The position numbers were made by a program, and so were the translations under genes. From assembly GCF_004348985.1 (NCBI RefSeq), contig NZ_SMKW01000002.1, positions 186,001 through 250,000 of the forward strand: a stretch of DNA of 64,000 nucleotides, given 5' to 3'. This DNA comes from Saccharopolyspora elongata. GTDB taxonomy: Bacteria > Actinomycetota > Actinomycetes > Mycobacteriales > Pseudonocardiaceae. This document shows positions 34,402 through 43,613 of the stretch, piece by piece. Every line of letters begins with the position of its first letter. Within the stretch, counting starts at the first letter, position 1. Under the pieces are notes generated by a model that did not search any database, had not been told where the DNA came from, and was given only the letters and a program-made list of their open reading frames with translations.

Positions 34402-35901
34402 GTGACTGCGGTGGATGAGTTCCCGGTGCTGACGACGGTCCGGGATTTCCTGTCCGGCCCGAAGAAGCTGCTGATCGGCGGCGAATGGGTGGACGCGGCG
34501 TCGGGGCGCACCTTCGCCACGCACGACCCGGCGACCGGCGAGCGGCTGACCGAGGTGGCGCACGGGCAGGCCGAGGACGTGGACCGGGCGGTCGCCGCCG
34601 CGCGTCGCGCGTTCGAGGACGGCCCGTGGGCGCGCATGAAGCCCAACGAGCGCGAGCGGCTGATCTGGCGCGTCGGCGACGTCCTCAGCGAGCGGGCGGC
34701 GGAATTCGGTCAGCTCGAAGCACTCGACAACGGCAAGTCCGCGGCGATCGCGCAGGCGGTGGACACCGGCTGGGCGGCCGATGTGTTCCGCTACTACGCC
34801 GGATGGGCGACGAAGATCCACGGCAGCACGGTGAACGTGTCGATGCCGTTCGTGCCCGGCGGCGAGTTCCACGCCTACACGCTGCGCGAACCGGTCGGCG
34901 TCTGCGGCCAGATCATCCCGTGGAACTTCCCGCTGCTGATGGCGTCCTGGAAGCTGGCGCCCGCGCTCGCGGCCGGCAACACCGTGGTGCTCAAGCCCGC
35001 CGAGCAGACGCCGCTGACCGCGCTGCTGCTCGGCGAGGTCTTCCAGGAAGCCGGCTTCCCGCCCGGCGTGGTCAACATCATCACCGGCTACGGCGACGCC
35101 GGTGCGGCGATCGCCGCGCACGACGACGTGGACAAGGTCGCGTTCACCGGATCCACCGAGGTGGGCAAGAAGATCGTCGCCGCGGCGCAGGGCAACCTGA
35201 AGAAGGTGTCGCTGGAACTCGGCGGCAAGAGCCCGAACGTGGTGTTCGCCGACGCCGACTTCGAGACGGCGGTGCCCGGCTCGCTGAACGCCTGGCTGTT
35301 CAACCACGGGCAGTGCTGCGTCGCGGGCACCCGGCTGTTCGTCGAGGACGCCATCTTCGACGAGTTCACCGCCGCGGTCGCCGAGGCCGCGAGCCAGGTC
35401 AAGATCGGACCGGGCCTGGACCCCGCCACCCAGCTCGGCCCGCTGGTCTCGCAGGAGCAGTTCGACCGCGTCACCGGCTACGTCACGGCGGGCCTGTCGG
35501 ACGGCGCGCGGGCACTGACCGGCGGGAAGCGTTGGGGTGACAGCGGATTCTTCGTGGAGCCGACCGTGCTGGTGGACGTGCAGCCGGAGTTCAGCGTGGT
35601 GCGCGAGGAGATCTTCGGTCCGGTGGTGGCCGCGCTGCCGTTCAGCGCCGAACAGGGCGTGGCGCCGGCCGCCAACGAGAGCGTGTACGGGCTCGCCGCG
35701 GGCGTGTGGACCCGCGACATCTCCAAGGCGCACCGGGTCGCCAAGCAGCTCAAGGCCGGTTCGGTGTGGATCAACCAGTACAACGGCTTCGACACCGCGC
35801 TTCCCTTCGGCGGTTACAAGCAGTCGGGCTGGGGACGGGAACTGGGCGCGGACGCGATCGATCTCTACACCCAGACCAAGGCAGTCAACGTCGCCCTGTG
35901 A
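34402..35901 (+). CDS. NAD-dependent aldehyde dehydrogenase
   Basis: 499 residues of the classical ALDH family, resembling phenylacetaldehyde/betaine-aldehyde types. PWNFPLLMASWKLAPALAAG contains the conserved Asn, FTGSTEVGKKI the NAD site, LELGGKSPN the general-base Glu, and NHGQCCVAGTRLFVED the catalytic Cys in the usual context (FNHGQCC). The GTG at 34402 has GAGGAGG upstream. It converts an aldehyde to an acid, and pairs with the alcohol dehydrogenase 17 bp downstream for a two-step alcohol oxidation controlled by operator 2. Confidence 0.95.
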   Translation: MTAVDEFPVLTTVRDFLSGPKKLLIGGEWVDAASGRTFATHDPATGERLTEVAHGQAEDVDRAVAAARRAFEDGPWARMKPNERERLIWRVGDVLSERAAEFGQLEALDNGKSAAIAQAVDTGWAADVFRYYAGWATKIHGSTVNVSMPFVPGGEFHAYTLREPVGVCGQIIPWNFPLLMASWKLAPALAAGNTVVLKPAEQTPLTALLLGEVFQEAGFPPGVVNIITGYGDAGAAIAAHDDVDKVAFTGSTEVGKKIVAAAQGNLKKVSLELGGKSPNVVFADADFETAVPGSLNAWLFNHGQCCVAGTRLFVEDAIFDEFTAAVAEAASQVKIGPGLDPATQLGPLVSQEQFDRVTGYVTAGLSDGARALTGGKRWGDSGFFVEPTVLVDVQPEFSVVREEIFGPVVAALPFSAEQGVAPAANESVYGLAAGVWTRDISKAHRVAKQLKAGSVWINQYNGFDTALPFGGYKQSGWGRELGADAIDLYTQTKAVNVAL

Positions 35902-35918
35902 TTCGGAGGTAGTCGCAC

Positions 35919-37028
35919 GTGAAGACCAAGGCAGCAGTTCTGCGCGAAGTGGGCAAGCCGTTCGAGATCGTCGAACTCGACCTGGACGGCCCGGGCCCGG
36001 GAGAAGTCCTCATCAAGTACGCCGCGGCCGGGCTGTGCCACTCGGACCTGCACCTCACCGACGGCGACCTGCCGCCGCGCTTCCCGATCGTCGGCGGGCA
36101 CGAGGGCGCCGGGATCATCGAGGAGGTCGGGCCCGGCGTCACCAAGGTCAAGCCCGGCGACCACGTGGTGTGCAGCTTCATCCCCAACTGCGGCACCTGC
36201 CGCTACTGCTCGACCGGCCGGCAGAACCTGTGCGACATGGGCGCCACCATCCTGGCCGGCTCCATGCCCGACGGGACGTTCCGGTTCCACGGCGAGGGCG
36301 AAGACATCGGCGCCATGTGCATGCTGGGCACCTTCTCCGAGCGGGCGACGATCTCGCAGCACTCGGTGGTCAAGGTCGACGACTGGCTGCCCTTGGAGAC
36401 CGCGGTCGTCGTCGGCTGCGGGGTGCCCAGCGGGTGGGGCACAGCGGTCAACGCCGGCAACGTCCGGGCCGGTGACACCGTGATCATCTACGGCATCGGC
36501 GGCCTCGGCATCAACGCCGTGCAGGGCGCACTGCAGGCGGGCGCCAAGTACGTCGTCGTCGTCGATCCGCTCGAGTTCAAGCGGGAAACGGCGCTGAAGT
36601 TCGGTGCCACGCACGCCTTCGCCGATGCCGACGAGGCCCAGGCGAAGGTCACCGAACTGACCTGGGGCCAGGGCGCGGACGCCGCGCTGATCCTGGTCGG
36701 GACCGTCGACGAGACCGTGGTGTCCAAGGCGACCGCGGCGATCGGCAAGGGCGGCACCGTGGTGATCACCGGGCTCGCCGATCCGGCCAAGCTCACCGTG
36801 CACGTCTCCGGCGCGGACCTGACGCTCAACGAGAAGACCATCAAGGGCACGCTGTTCGGCTCGTCCAACCCGCAGTACGACATCGTGCGGCTGCTGCGCC
36901 TCTACGACGCGGGCAAGCTCAAGCTCGACGAGCTGGTGACGACGCGCTACAGCCTGGAGGAGGTCAACCAGGGCTACCAGGACCTGCGCGACGGCAAGAA
37001 CATCCGCGGCGTGATCGTGTACGACTGA
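35919..37028 (+). CDS. NDMA-dependent-type zinc alcohol dehydrogenase
   Basis: 369 residues. Zinc ligands lie in AGLCHSDLH and GGHEGAG, the structural zinc site in NCGTCRYCSTGRQNLCD, and the nucleotide fold in IYGIGGLGINAVQGAL. The pattern fits the actinobacterial Rxyl_3153-like, NDMA-dependent alcohol dehydrogenases, which keep NAD tightly bound and pass electrons to an unknown acceptor, often mycofactocin; membership is inferred from sequence feel, not a search. The GTG at 35919 lies 17 bp after the aldehyde dehydrogenase, with GGAGG upstream, so the pair forms an operon. Confidence 0.9.
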   Translation: MKTKAAVLREVGKPFEIVELDLDGPGPGEVLIKYAAAGLCHSDLHLTDGDLPPRFPIVGGHEGAGIIEEVGPGVTKVKPGDHVVCSFIPNCGTCRYCSTGRQNLCDMGATILAGSMPDGTFRFHGEGEDIGAMCMLGTFSERATISQHSVVKVDDWLPLETAVVVGCGVPSGWGTAVNAGNVRAGDTVIIYGIGGLGINAVQGALQAGAKYVVVVDPLEFKRETALKFGATHAFADADEAQAKVTELTWGQGADAALILVGTVDETVVSKATAAIGKGGTVVITGLADPAKLTVHVSGADLTLNEKTIKGTLFGSSNPQYDIVRLLRLYDAGKLKLDELVTTRYSLEEVNQGYQDLRDGKNIRGVIVYD

Positions 37029-37039
37029 TCCACGGGCCG

Positions 37040-37073
37040 GGAGCTCCGGGGCGCCACCGCACCCCGGAGCTCC
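37040..37073. terminator. Bidirectional terminator
   Basis: GGAGCTCCGGGG (37040-37051) pairs perfectly with CCCCGGAGCTCC (37062-37073) around a 10-nt loop, between the convergent alcohol dehydrogenase and DJ-1/PfpI genes. Confidence 0.8.
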
Positions 37074-37077
37074 AGGG

Positions 37078-37623
37078 CTAGCCCGAGGCGAACGTCTCGA
37101 CGATCTTGGCGTTGAAAGCGGGCAGATCGCGGGGGCTGCGACTGGTGACGAGCCCGCGGTCGACCACCACTTCCTCGTCGACGACCTCGCCGCCGGCGTT
37201 GCGGATGTCGGTGCGGATGCTGTGGAACGAGGTCAGCTTGCGGTCCCGCACCACGTCCGCCTCCACGAGCGTCCAGGGCCCGTGGCAGATCGCCCCGACC
37301 GGCTTGCCCGAGTCCACGAAGCTCCGGACGAACTCCACCGCACGCGCGTCGCGCCGGAGGTTGTCCGGGTTGATCGTGCCGCCGGGCAGGATCAACGCGT
37401 CGTAGTCGTCGGCCGACGCATCGGAGATCTCGCGGTCCACGGTGAACCGGTCGCCCGGGTTGATGTCGTGGTTCATCGCCTGGATCTGACCGGAGTGCAC
37501 CGAGACCAGCTCCGCCTCGGCCCCGGCCTGCTCCACGGCCTGGCGCGGCTGTTCGAGCTCGACCTGCTCGACACCGTCCGCGGCGAGGATCGCCACCCGG
37601 CGGCCGCGCAGTTCGTTCGCCAT
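37078..37623 (-). CDS. DJ-1/PfpI family protein
   Basis: 181 residues of the class I glutamine amidotransferase-like fold. The nucleophile elbow is AICHGPWTLVEADVVRD with the reactive Cys near residue 112, and the acidic partner lies in AILAADGVEQVELEQPRQA. DYDALILPGGTINPD is the central strand. Such proteins (YhbO, PfpI) are stress chaperones, proteases or deglycases; the actual activity is debated. Transcribed alone, opposite to the alcohol dehydrogenase. Confidence 0.92.
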   Translation of the reverse strand: MANELRGRRVAILAADGVEQVELEQPRQAVEQAGAEAELVSVHSGQIQAMNHDINPGDRFTVDREISDASADDYDALILPGGTINPDNLRRDARAVEFVRSFVDSGKPVGAICHGPWTLVEADVVRDRKLTSFHSIRTDIRNAGGEVVDEEVVVDRGLVTSRSPRDLPAFNAKIVETFASG

Positions 37624-37739
37624 GTCCGATCACCTTCCCCGATCTGGTTTGCCGCGCTGCGTCCGGACAGTTCCAGGGTGCGCCCCCGCGTTCCCGATGC
37701 AACTCGGCGGCACTCGGAACTCCCACCGGACGGCCGTCC

Positions 37740-39401
37740 CTAGCGGGACTCGTTCCAGACCGGGTGCGGTGACTCGCGGACCTGCCCGTCGGACCGGAAC
37801 ACCAGGAACCGGTCGAAGGACCTGGCGAACCAGCGGTCGTGGGTGACCGCGACGACGGTGCCCTCGAAGTCGTCCAAACCGGACTGCAGCGCGTCCGCCG
37901 AGACCAGGTCCAGGTTGTCCGTGGGCTCGTCGAGCAGCAGCAGGTTGGCGCCTTCCAGCTCCAGCAGCAGGATCTGGAACCTCGCCTGCTGCCCACCGGA
38001 GAGCGTGTCGAACGGCCGCTGCGCGGCCTGCACGATGTCGTAGCGCGCCAACGCGCGGCTGGCTTCCTCGCGCGTCATGCCCGACCGGCGCTTGCCGCCG
38101 CCCATGAGCAACTCCAGCAGCGTCCGCCCGGCGAACTCGGGATGCTCGTGCGTCTGCGCGAACATCCCCGGCACCACCCGCGCGCCCAGGCGCGCGAGGC
38201 CGGTGTGCCGGACCGGGGTCAGCGCCTCCTGGTCCAGGTCGGACACGTGGTCGTCGCTGCCGCCCCGGGCGAGCAGCCGCAGGAAGTGCGACTTGCCGCT
38301 CCCGTTGGCGCCCAGCACCGCGATCCGCTCGCCGTAGCGGAACTCCGCGTTGAACGGCTTGGTGAGCCCGTCCAGGGCGAGGTCCTCGCAGATGACCGCG
38401 CGTTTGCCGGTGCGACCGCCGGGCAGGCGAACCTGCACCCGCTGCTCGCGCGGAACCGCCTCCGGCGGCCCGGCCTCCTCGAACTTGCGCAGCCGCGTCT
38501 GCGCCGCCTGGTAGCGCGTCGCCATGCCGTCGTTGTAGCTCGCCTTCTGCTTCAGGTCGTTCACCAGCCGCACGAGCTTGGCCCGGTCCTCGTCCCACCT
38601 GCGGCGGAGCTCGTCCAGCCGGGACATCCGCTCCTCGCGGGCCTCGTCGTAGCCGGCGAACCCGCCGCCGTGCACCCAGATGCGGTTGCCCGCCGCGCCG
38701 AGCTCCACCGTCACGATGCGGTTGGCGGTGCGGTGCAGCAGCTCGCGGTCGTGCGTGACGAACAGGACGGATTTCGGCGTCTCCCGGATCTGCTCCTCCA
38801 GCCACTGCTTGCCGGGCACGTCGAGGTAGTTGTCCGGCTCGTCGAGCAGCAGCACCTCGTCCGGCCCGCGCAGCAGCGATTCGAGGGCGAGCCGCTTCTG
38901 CTGGCCGCCCGAGAGCTTGCGCAGCTCCCGGTACCGGATCCGGTCGAACGGCTGGCCGATCGCGGCCGTGCAGCACCGGTCCCAGTGCACCTCGGCGTCG
39001 TACCCGCCGGCATCGGTGTACTCGGAAATCGCCTCGGCGTAGGCGATCTGCGCGGCATCGTCGTCGTGCTCGATCAGCCGCTCCTCGGCCAGGTCGAGCG
39101 CTTTCGCCGCGGCGCGCAGCCGGGGCGGGGCCAGCGAGATCAGCAGGTCCCGCACCGTCGAGTCGTCCCGGGCGTGGCCGATGAACTGGCGCATCACCCC
39201 GAGCCCGCCGGAACGGGTCACGCTGCCCTCGTGCGGCGCGAGATCGCCCGCGATCAACCGGAGCAGCGTCGTCTTCCCGGCGCCGTTCGGGCCCACCAGC
39301 GCGGCCTTGACCCCGTCTCCCACGCGGAACGACACGTCATCGAGCAGCACCCGGCCGTCCGGCAGGACGTAGTGCGCTTTCTGCAACTCGACATGCCCCA
39401 C
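37740..39401 (-). CDS. ABC-F family ATPase (ribosome protection or translation factor)
   Basis: 553 residues with two ABC domains and no membrane segments. First domain: Walker A GPNGAGKTT, signature LSGGQQKRL, Walker B VLLLDEPDNYLD. Second: GANGSGKSH, LSGGQQARF, LLLLDEPTDNLD. The linker between them is charged and helical (RLDELRRRWDEDRAKLVRLV), as in ABC-F proteins that reach into the ribosome. Members give resistance to macrolides, lincosamides or similar drugs, or tune translation. The GTG at 39401 lies 62 bp after a tetR gene, which probably controls it. Confidence 0.92.
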   Translation of the reverse strand: MGHVELQKAHYVLPDGRVLLDDVSFRVGDGVKAALVGPNGAGKTTLLRLIAGDLAPHEGSVTRSGGLGVMRQFIGHARDDSTVRDLLISLAPPRLRAAAKALDLAEERLIEHDDDAAQIAYAEAISEYTDAGGYDAEVHWDRCCTAAIGQPFDRIRYRELRKLSGGQQKRLALESLLRGPDEVLLLDEPDNYLDVPGKQWLEEQIRETPKSVLFVTHDRELLHRTANRIVTVELGAAGNRIWVHGGGFAGYDEAREERMSRLDELRRRWDEDRAKLVRLVNDLKQKASYNDGMATRYQAAQTRLRKFEEAGPPEAVPREQRVQVRLPGGRTGKRAVICEDLALDGLTKPFNAEFRYGERIAVLGANGSGKSHFLRLLARGGSDDHVSDLDQEALTPVRHTGLARLGARVVPGMFAQTHEHPEFAGRTLLELLMGGGKRRSGMTREEASRALARYDIVQAAQRPFDTLSGGQQARFQILLLELEGANLLLLDEPTDNLDLVSADALQSGLDDFEGTVVAVTHDRWFARSFDRFLVFRSDGQVRESPHPVWNESR

Positions 39402-39463
39402 GGTTGTTGGCTCCTCACAGTGCTCAGAAGTTTTCGTTGCCGCGCCGCCGGATTCGGCGAGGG

Positions 39464-40060
39464 TTATGCCGGGATCAGGTCCGCGACGTGGCGGCGCAGC
39501 ACCTCGGCGACGAGCGAGGCATCGGCCGACCCGTGCGGGTAGACCAGCTCGAAGGTCAAGCCCCCGACGACCGCGGTCAGGCGCTCCGCCTCCAGCTCGG
39601 CCTCGCGGACGCCCGCCGCCTGCAGCGCTTCCCGGAAGACGGCCCGAAGATCGGTGCCCATCCGGGTCGCCAGCGGCCGGAACTCCGGCCGCAGCCGCGC
39701 GGCGGTGATCAGCTCGGCCAGCACGATCAGCTCGGCCCGGTCGTCGTCCGCGACGGGCAGCACGGCGTGGCACACGGCCTCGATCAGCGCGCGGCGGCCC
39801 GGCACGTCGAGCGGGGAATCCGTCGCCGGCATCGCGCGTTCGAGCCTCCGCGCCATGCGGGCGCCCACCTCTTCGGCCGCGGCGACCATCAGCCCCTCGT
39901 GGCTGCCGAAGTGGTGCCGCACGGAACCGATGTTGATGCCCGACTCGTCGGCGACCTTCCGCAGCGAGGCCGCGCCGACCCCGCCGTGCGCGACGAGCCG
40001 GAAAACGGCGTCGACGATGCGGTTCTTGGCGGCCGCGGTCGCGGCATCACGGGCTGTCAC
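39464..40060 (-). CDS. TetR-family repressor
   Basis: 198 residues. The N-terminal helix-turn-helix (about 10-58) includes RIVDAVFRLVAHGGVGAASL and VADESGINIGSVRHHFGSHE; the remainder is a helical ligand-binding domain. A perfect 20-bp palindrome lies only nine bp before the GTG start, ideal for self-repression. The GTG overlaps the stop of the upstream methyltransferase gene as GTGA. The ABC-F gene follows in the same direction, so this is likely a drug-sensing tetR-ABC-F pair. Confidence 0.92.
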   Translation of the reverse strand: MTARDAATAAAKNRIVDAVFRLVAHGGVGAASLRKVADESGINIGSVRHHFGSHEGLMVAAAEEVGARMARRLERAMPATDSPLDVPGRRALIEAVCHAVLPVADDDRAELIVLAELITAARLRPEFRPLATRMGTDLRAVFREALQAAGVREAELEAERLTAVVGGLTFELVYPHGSADASLVAEVLRRHVADLIPA

Positions 40061-40728
40061 GAGATGAAACTATCACATGTGTGATAGTCATTTTCGGACT
40101 CCGGTTCCGCCCGGGCCAGCGCCCACTGGAAGGTGGCCGGGCCTTCGGGCTCCCGCATGGTGACGATCTCGTCGATCAGCAGGGCGAAACCGGCCTCTTC
40201 GAGCAGCTCGCGGTTCCGCTGCGCGTCGAAGCTGCTGAAGAACATCGGCACGCCGAGCCAGTCGTCGACGGTGCCGTCCGTCTCGCCGCAGCCCAGCGTC
40301 GCGAGGAAGTGGCCTCCCGGCCGAAGCCACCGCGCGATGCGGGCGAAGAGCGCGGCGTGCTCATCGCGGGGCAGGTGCGTGATGGAGTAGAAGGCGGTGA
40401 CCGCGTCCACGCTGCCGGGATCGAGCCGGAGTCGCGTGACGTCCTCGCGCATGAACCGTGCACGCGGGACGTTCTGCCGCGCCAGCTCGATTTGCGCTAC
40501 CGAGATGTCGACACCGAGGACGTCGTGGTGCTCGGCGAGAATGGCCGTGCACGGCTTGCCCGAACCGCAGCCGAGGTCCACAGCGGAGGCCGCCGCGGGC
40601 AGCCGGTTCGTCAGTTCGGTGAGGAAGCGCAGCCTCGGATCGCCGTGGATCTCCTCGATCCACTCCGCGTAGCGGTGCGCGATGCGGTCGTACCCCTTCT
40701 CCACCACGCGCCTGGGGTCGGATTCCAT
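40057..40728 (-). CDS. Class I SAM-dependent methyltransferase
   Basis: 223 residues. Motif I is SAVDLGCGSGKPCTAILAEH near residue 50, followed by VLGVDISVAQIELARQNVPR and DAVTAFYSITHLPRDEHAAL, a ubiquinone/menaquinone-type methyltransferase pattern; WLRPGGHFLATLG is the later strand. The substrate is unknown. The last ten codons coincide with the TetR palindrome, and the stop overlaps the tetR start. The C-terminal tail DYHTCDSFIS is thus dictated by the operator and may be a recent extension. Confidence 0.88.
   Translation of the reverse strand: MESDPRRVVEKGYDRIAHRYAEWIEEIHGDPRLRFLTELTNRLPAAASAVDLGCGSGKPCTAILAEHHDVLGVDISVAQIELARQNVPRARFMREDVTRLRLDPGSVDAVTAFYSITHLPRDEHAALFARIARWLRPGGHFLATLGCGETDGTVDDWLGVPMFFSSFDAQRNRELLEEAGFALLIDEIVTMREPEGPATFQWALARAEPESENDYHTCDSFIS
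40069..40088. promoter_or_regulatory. TetR operator inside the methyltransferase gene end
   Basis: ACTATCACATGTGTGATAGT is a perfect 9-bp inverted repeat with a 2-base centre. It ends nine bases before the tetR start codon and at the same time encodes residues near the C-terminus of the upstream methyltransferase. Confidence 0.85.
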
Positions 40729-40822
40729 GCGTGCGACCGTAAATCACCAACGGTCCGGGGAACGAGCGATTTTCCCGCACCGCCCGAGCCGGTGCCTGCC
40801 GGACGTCGGTTAACGTGCAGAT

Positions 40823-41806
40823 GTGACTGCTACGAAGCCGAGCGGCTTGATCAGCATCGAAGACATCGAGGCCGCGGCCGACAGCATCGCCGGGCACGTC
40901 GTGCGAACGCCGACGGTGCCCAGCCCGGGGCTCACCGAGCTGCTCGGGGCACCGGTCACCGCGAAGCTGGAGCTGTTGCAGCGCACCGGCTCCTTCAAGG
41001 TGCGCGGGGCGACGGCGAAGCTGCTGTCGCTGAGCGAGGCGGAGCGGGCCGCCGGTGTCGTCGCGGTGAGCGGCGGGAACCACGGGATCGCCCTCGCCGT
41101 CATGGCCGGGGCGCTGGACGTCAAGGCGACCGTCGTCATGCCGAGCTCGGCGCCCGCTCGTGCCGTCGAGATCGCGGAGGCGGCCGGGGCCGTCGTTCGC
41201 GTCACCGACGACATGGCCGGCGCGTTCGCGCTGACCGCCGAGCTGCGGGCGAGCGGGCTCACCCTGGTCCACCCGTTCGACGACCCCGTCGTCATCGCAG
41301 GTCAGGGCACGGTCGGCCTGGAGTTCGCCGACGACGCCGACGAGCTCACCGACGTCCTGGTCAGCATCGGTGGCGGCGGGCTGATCGCCGGCGTCGCCGC
41401 GGCGCTGCGCGCGCGACGCCCCGATGTGCGGATCTGGGGGGTGGAGACCGGGGGAGCGCAGGCCATGTCCGAGGCGCTGGCGGCGGGCGGACCGGTGCCC
41501 GTCGAGCTGTCTTCGATCGTGTCCACGCTCAGCGCCCCCGCGGTCTCCCAGCTGACCTACGATCACGTGTCCACATTGGTCACCGAAGTCCTCGTGGTGC
41601 CCGACGCCGAGGCGGTGCGGGGAGTCCTGGACCTGGCCGACCACGCGAAGGTCTGGGCCGAGCCCGCCGCGGGATGCCTCCTCCCGGCCGCGCGCCAGGT
41701 GCTCGACCGGGTCGGCCCCGGCGCCAAGCTCGGCCTGGTGCTGTGCGGCGGGAACGCCACGACCGCCGACGTCGCCGCCTGGGCGCGCCGCTTCGGCCTC
41801 GGCTGA
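40823..41806 (+). CDS. PLP-dependent threonine/serine dehydratase family enzyme
   Basis: 327 residues of PLP fold type II. The Schiff-base lysine is in RTGSFKVRGATAKLL, the Ser/Asn loop in VSGGNHGIALA, and the phosphate-binding glycine loop in SIGGGGLIAGVAAAL. Length and motifs match catabolic threonine dehydratases and EutB-like hydroxyectoine enzymes, without a regulatory ACT domain. It would convert threonine or serine to a 2-oxoacid and ammonia. The GTG at 40823 starts a stand-alone gene divergent from the methyltransferase. Confidence 0.9.
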   Translation: MTATKPSGLISIEDIEAAADSIAGHVVRTPTVPSPGLTELLGAPVTAKLELLQRTGSFKVRGATAKLLSLSEAERAAGVVAVSGGNHGIALAVMAGALDVKATVVMPSSAPARAVEIAEAAGAVVRVTDDMAGAFALTAELRASGLTLVHPFDDPVVIAGQGTVGLEFADDADELTDVLVSIGGGGLIAGVAAALRARRPDVRIWGVETGGAQAMSEALAAGGPVPVELSSIVSTLSAPAVSQLTYDHVSTLVTEVLVVPDAEAVRGVLDLADHAKVWAEPAAGCLLPAARQVLDRVGPGAKLGLVLCGGNATTADVAAWARRFGLG

Positions 41807-41923
41807 CCCCCGGCGGCCGCGTCCACAATGGAGCGGATCGCGGCTGCTCGATCCGGCCCGACTCTGGGTACCCGGGGCGTGTCGACCGGTGCTTCCGGTG
41901 CCGCAACTGCAGAGGGGGCTGTG

Positions 41924-42619
41924 ATGAACGAGCGCTCATGGGAGCGGGCGGGCGCGGCCAGCGGCCTGGTCGCCGCCGTGTTGTTGCTGGTCAGCCTGCT
42001 GCTCAACCCCTTGTCGCCGCCCAGCGACGAGCCGGTGCGCACCTACTTCTACGTGACCGAGAACCGCCCGACCGTGCTGCTGGCCGCCTTGCTTTCAACG
42101 GTGGCCGCGGTGATCTTCCTGTGGTTCGTGGGGCACCTGCGTCACCTGTTGCAGCGCGCTGAAGGTGGCGCGGAGGCGTTCTCGCCTGTGGTGTTCGGCG
42201 CCGGAGTCAGCCTCGCGACGATGACGATGCTGAGCATGCTGCCGGCCACCGCGCTGGTTTCGCTGAGCCGCAACGTGGAGACCGCGAGCCAGGCGATGGT
42301 GTTCGTGCTCGCCGAACTGCACCGGCTGTCGCTCGGCGGGCTCGGCCTGCTGGTCGCCCTGTTCGCAGCCGCCGCCGGGGCGGCCGTGGTTCGCGGTGAG
42401 CTGCTGGCGCCGTGGCTGGGCTGGTTCGGCTTCGGCGTGGGCCTGATCGGGCTGATCGCCGGCGTCACCTCCTTCTACATGCCCAGCGTTTTCGTCTCGG
42501 TCGCCGGCCTGGTGACCGGGATCGTGTTCGCGCTGTGGATCGGCGCGGCGTCGGTGCTGATGGTGTACCGGCCGGAGGTCGACCGGGCCCCGGCCGCCGG
42601 CACGGCGTTCGCGCACTGA
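41924..42619 (+). CDS. Six-TM integral membrane protein of unknown function
   Basis: 231 residues with six predicted membrane segments, beginning at AASGLVAAVLLLVSLLL, then VLLAALLSTVAAVIFLWF, VVFGAGVSLATMTMLSML, LSLGGLGLLVALFAAAAG, LGWFGFGVGLIGLIAGV and FVSVAGLVTGIVFALWIG. I recognise no enzymatic motif; it has the general look of DUF4386-like actinobacterial membrane proteins. The ATG at 41924 follows AGAGGGGG. It ends 18 bp before the convergent ECF41 sigma gene, but a functional link is not evident. Confidence 0.8.
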   Translation: MNERSWERAGAASGLVAAVLLLVSLLLNPLSPPSDEPVRTYFYVTENRPTVLLAALLSTVAAVIFLWFVGHLRHLLQRAEGGAEAFSPVVFGAGVSLATMTMLSMLPATALVSLSRNVETASQAMVFVLAELHRLSLGGLGLLVALFAAAAGAAVVRGELLAPWLGWFGFGVGLIGLIAGVTSFYMPSVFVSVAGLVTGIVFALWIGAASVLMVYRPEVDRAPAAGTAFAH

Positions 42620-42637
42620 CCCCGGGGCCCGTTCCGG

Positions 42638-43516
42638 TCAGTCCTCGAGGAACGCGAGGTCGAGGCGGCGGAGACGATCCGGGTCGGCGAGGATGTTGAG
42701 CTCCACGACCTTGCCGCGGGCGACCGTGAACGCCGCGAGCGAGATCGGCCGGCCGTCGGAGATCGCCACCGCCCCGGGCGCGCCGTTGACGAGCGCGGGC
42801 CGGGTCGCCTCGGCGAGCTGCGCGAAGACGACCGCGCCTCCCGCCACTTCCTTCGCGCCGCGCCGCATGACGCTCGGGCGCAGCGAGCCCCCGTCGGTGC
42901 GCACCACGACATCCGGGTCGAGGACCGCGAGCAGCGCATCGAAGTCCCCGGCGCGCGCGGCCGCGAGGAAGGCGTCGACGACTTCGCGCTGCTGGGCCAG
43001 ATCCGCATCGGGGACCGGGGCCGCACCCTGCACCCGGCCGCGGGCCCGGCTGGCGAGCTTGCGGGTCGCCGTGGAGGTGCGCCCGACGATGGGCGCGATC
43101 TCGTCGAACGCCACCGCGAACAGGTCGTGGAGCACGAAGGCGAGCCGTTCAGCGGGCGTGAGCGTCTCGAGGACCACCAGCAGCGCGAGACCGACGGAGT
43201 CGGCCAGCAGCGCCTCGTGCTCCGGGGTGATGGCGTCCGGGCCGCTGATGATCGGATCGGGCACGTGCACGTCCAGCGGCTCCTCGCGGCGCGCCGTCCG
43301 CGCGCGGAGCATGTTCAGGCACACCCGGCCGACGACCGTCGTCAGCCAGCCTCCGAGGTTCTCGATCTCCGCGGAGTCGGAGCGGCTGAGCCGTAGCCAG
43401 GCCTCCTGGACCGCATCGTCGGCCTCGCTCAGCGAGCCCAGCATCCGGTAGGCCACCGCCCGCAGGTGCCCGCGGTGGGCCTCGAAGCGATCCGCCAGAA
43501 AGTCCTTCTCGTCCAT
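42638..43516 (-). CDS. ECF41-type sigma factor (SigJ-like) with SnoaL-like C-terminal domain
   Basis: 292 residues from the ATG at 43516, nine bases after a GAGGA site. Sigma region 2 lies at about 8-75 (LRAVAYRMLGSLSEADDAVQ) and region 4 at about 115-165 with LTPAERLAFVLHDLFAVAF and EIAPIVGRTSTATRKLA. The C-terminal 110 residues form the SnoaL-like domain typical of ECF41, with the RTDGGS variant of its DGGGK motif. ECF41 proteins need no separate anti-sigma factor; the extra domain controls them. The usual partner, a carboxymuconolactone decarboxylase-like gene, is not adjacent. Confidence 0.9.
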   Translation of the reverse strand: MDEKDFLADRFEAHRGHLRAVAYRMLGSLSEADDAVQEAWLRLSRSDSAEIENLGGWLTTVVGRVCLNMLRARTARREEPLDVHVPDPIISGPDAITPEHEALLADSVGLALLVVLETLTPAERLAFVLHDLFAVAFDEIAPIVGRTSTATRKLASRARGRVQGAAPVPDADLAQQREVVDAFLAAARAGDFDALLAVLDPDVVVRTDGGSLRPSVMRRGAKEVAGGAVVFAQLAEATRPALVNGAPGAVAISDGRPISLAAFTVARGKVVELNILADPDRLRRLDLAFLED

Positions 43517-43613
43517 CGGCCGCATTCCTCCGTCACGTCGTGTTGTAGGAGTGACCCGCCGGACGCGGCCGATGTGACACACCTCGGCCGCCGGCGCACT
43601 CCCGGAGGACCTG

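Noticed and set aside
31771-35733. A 1320-codon minus-strand frame over the regulator and aldehyde dehydrogenase
   Set aside because: No recognisable domain, low-complexity Arg/Gly/His composition, and it is fully opposite to well-supported genes.
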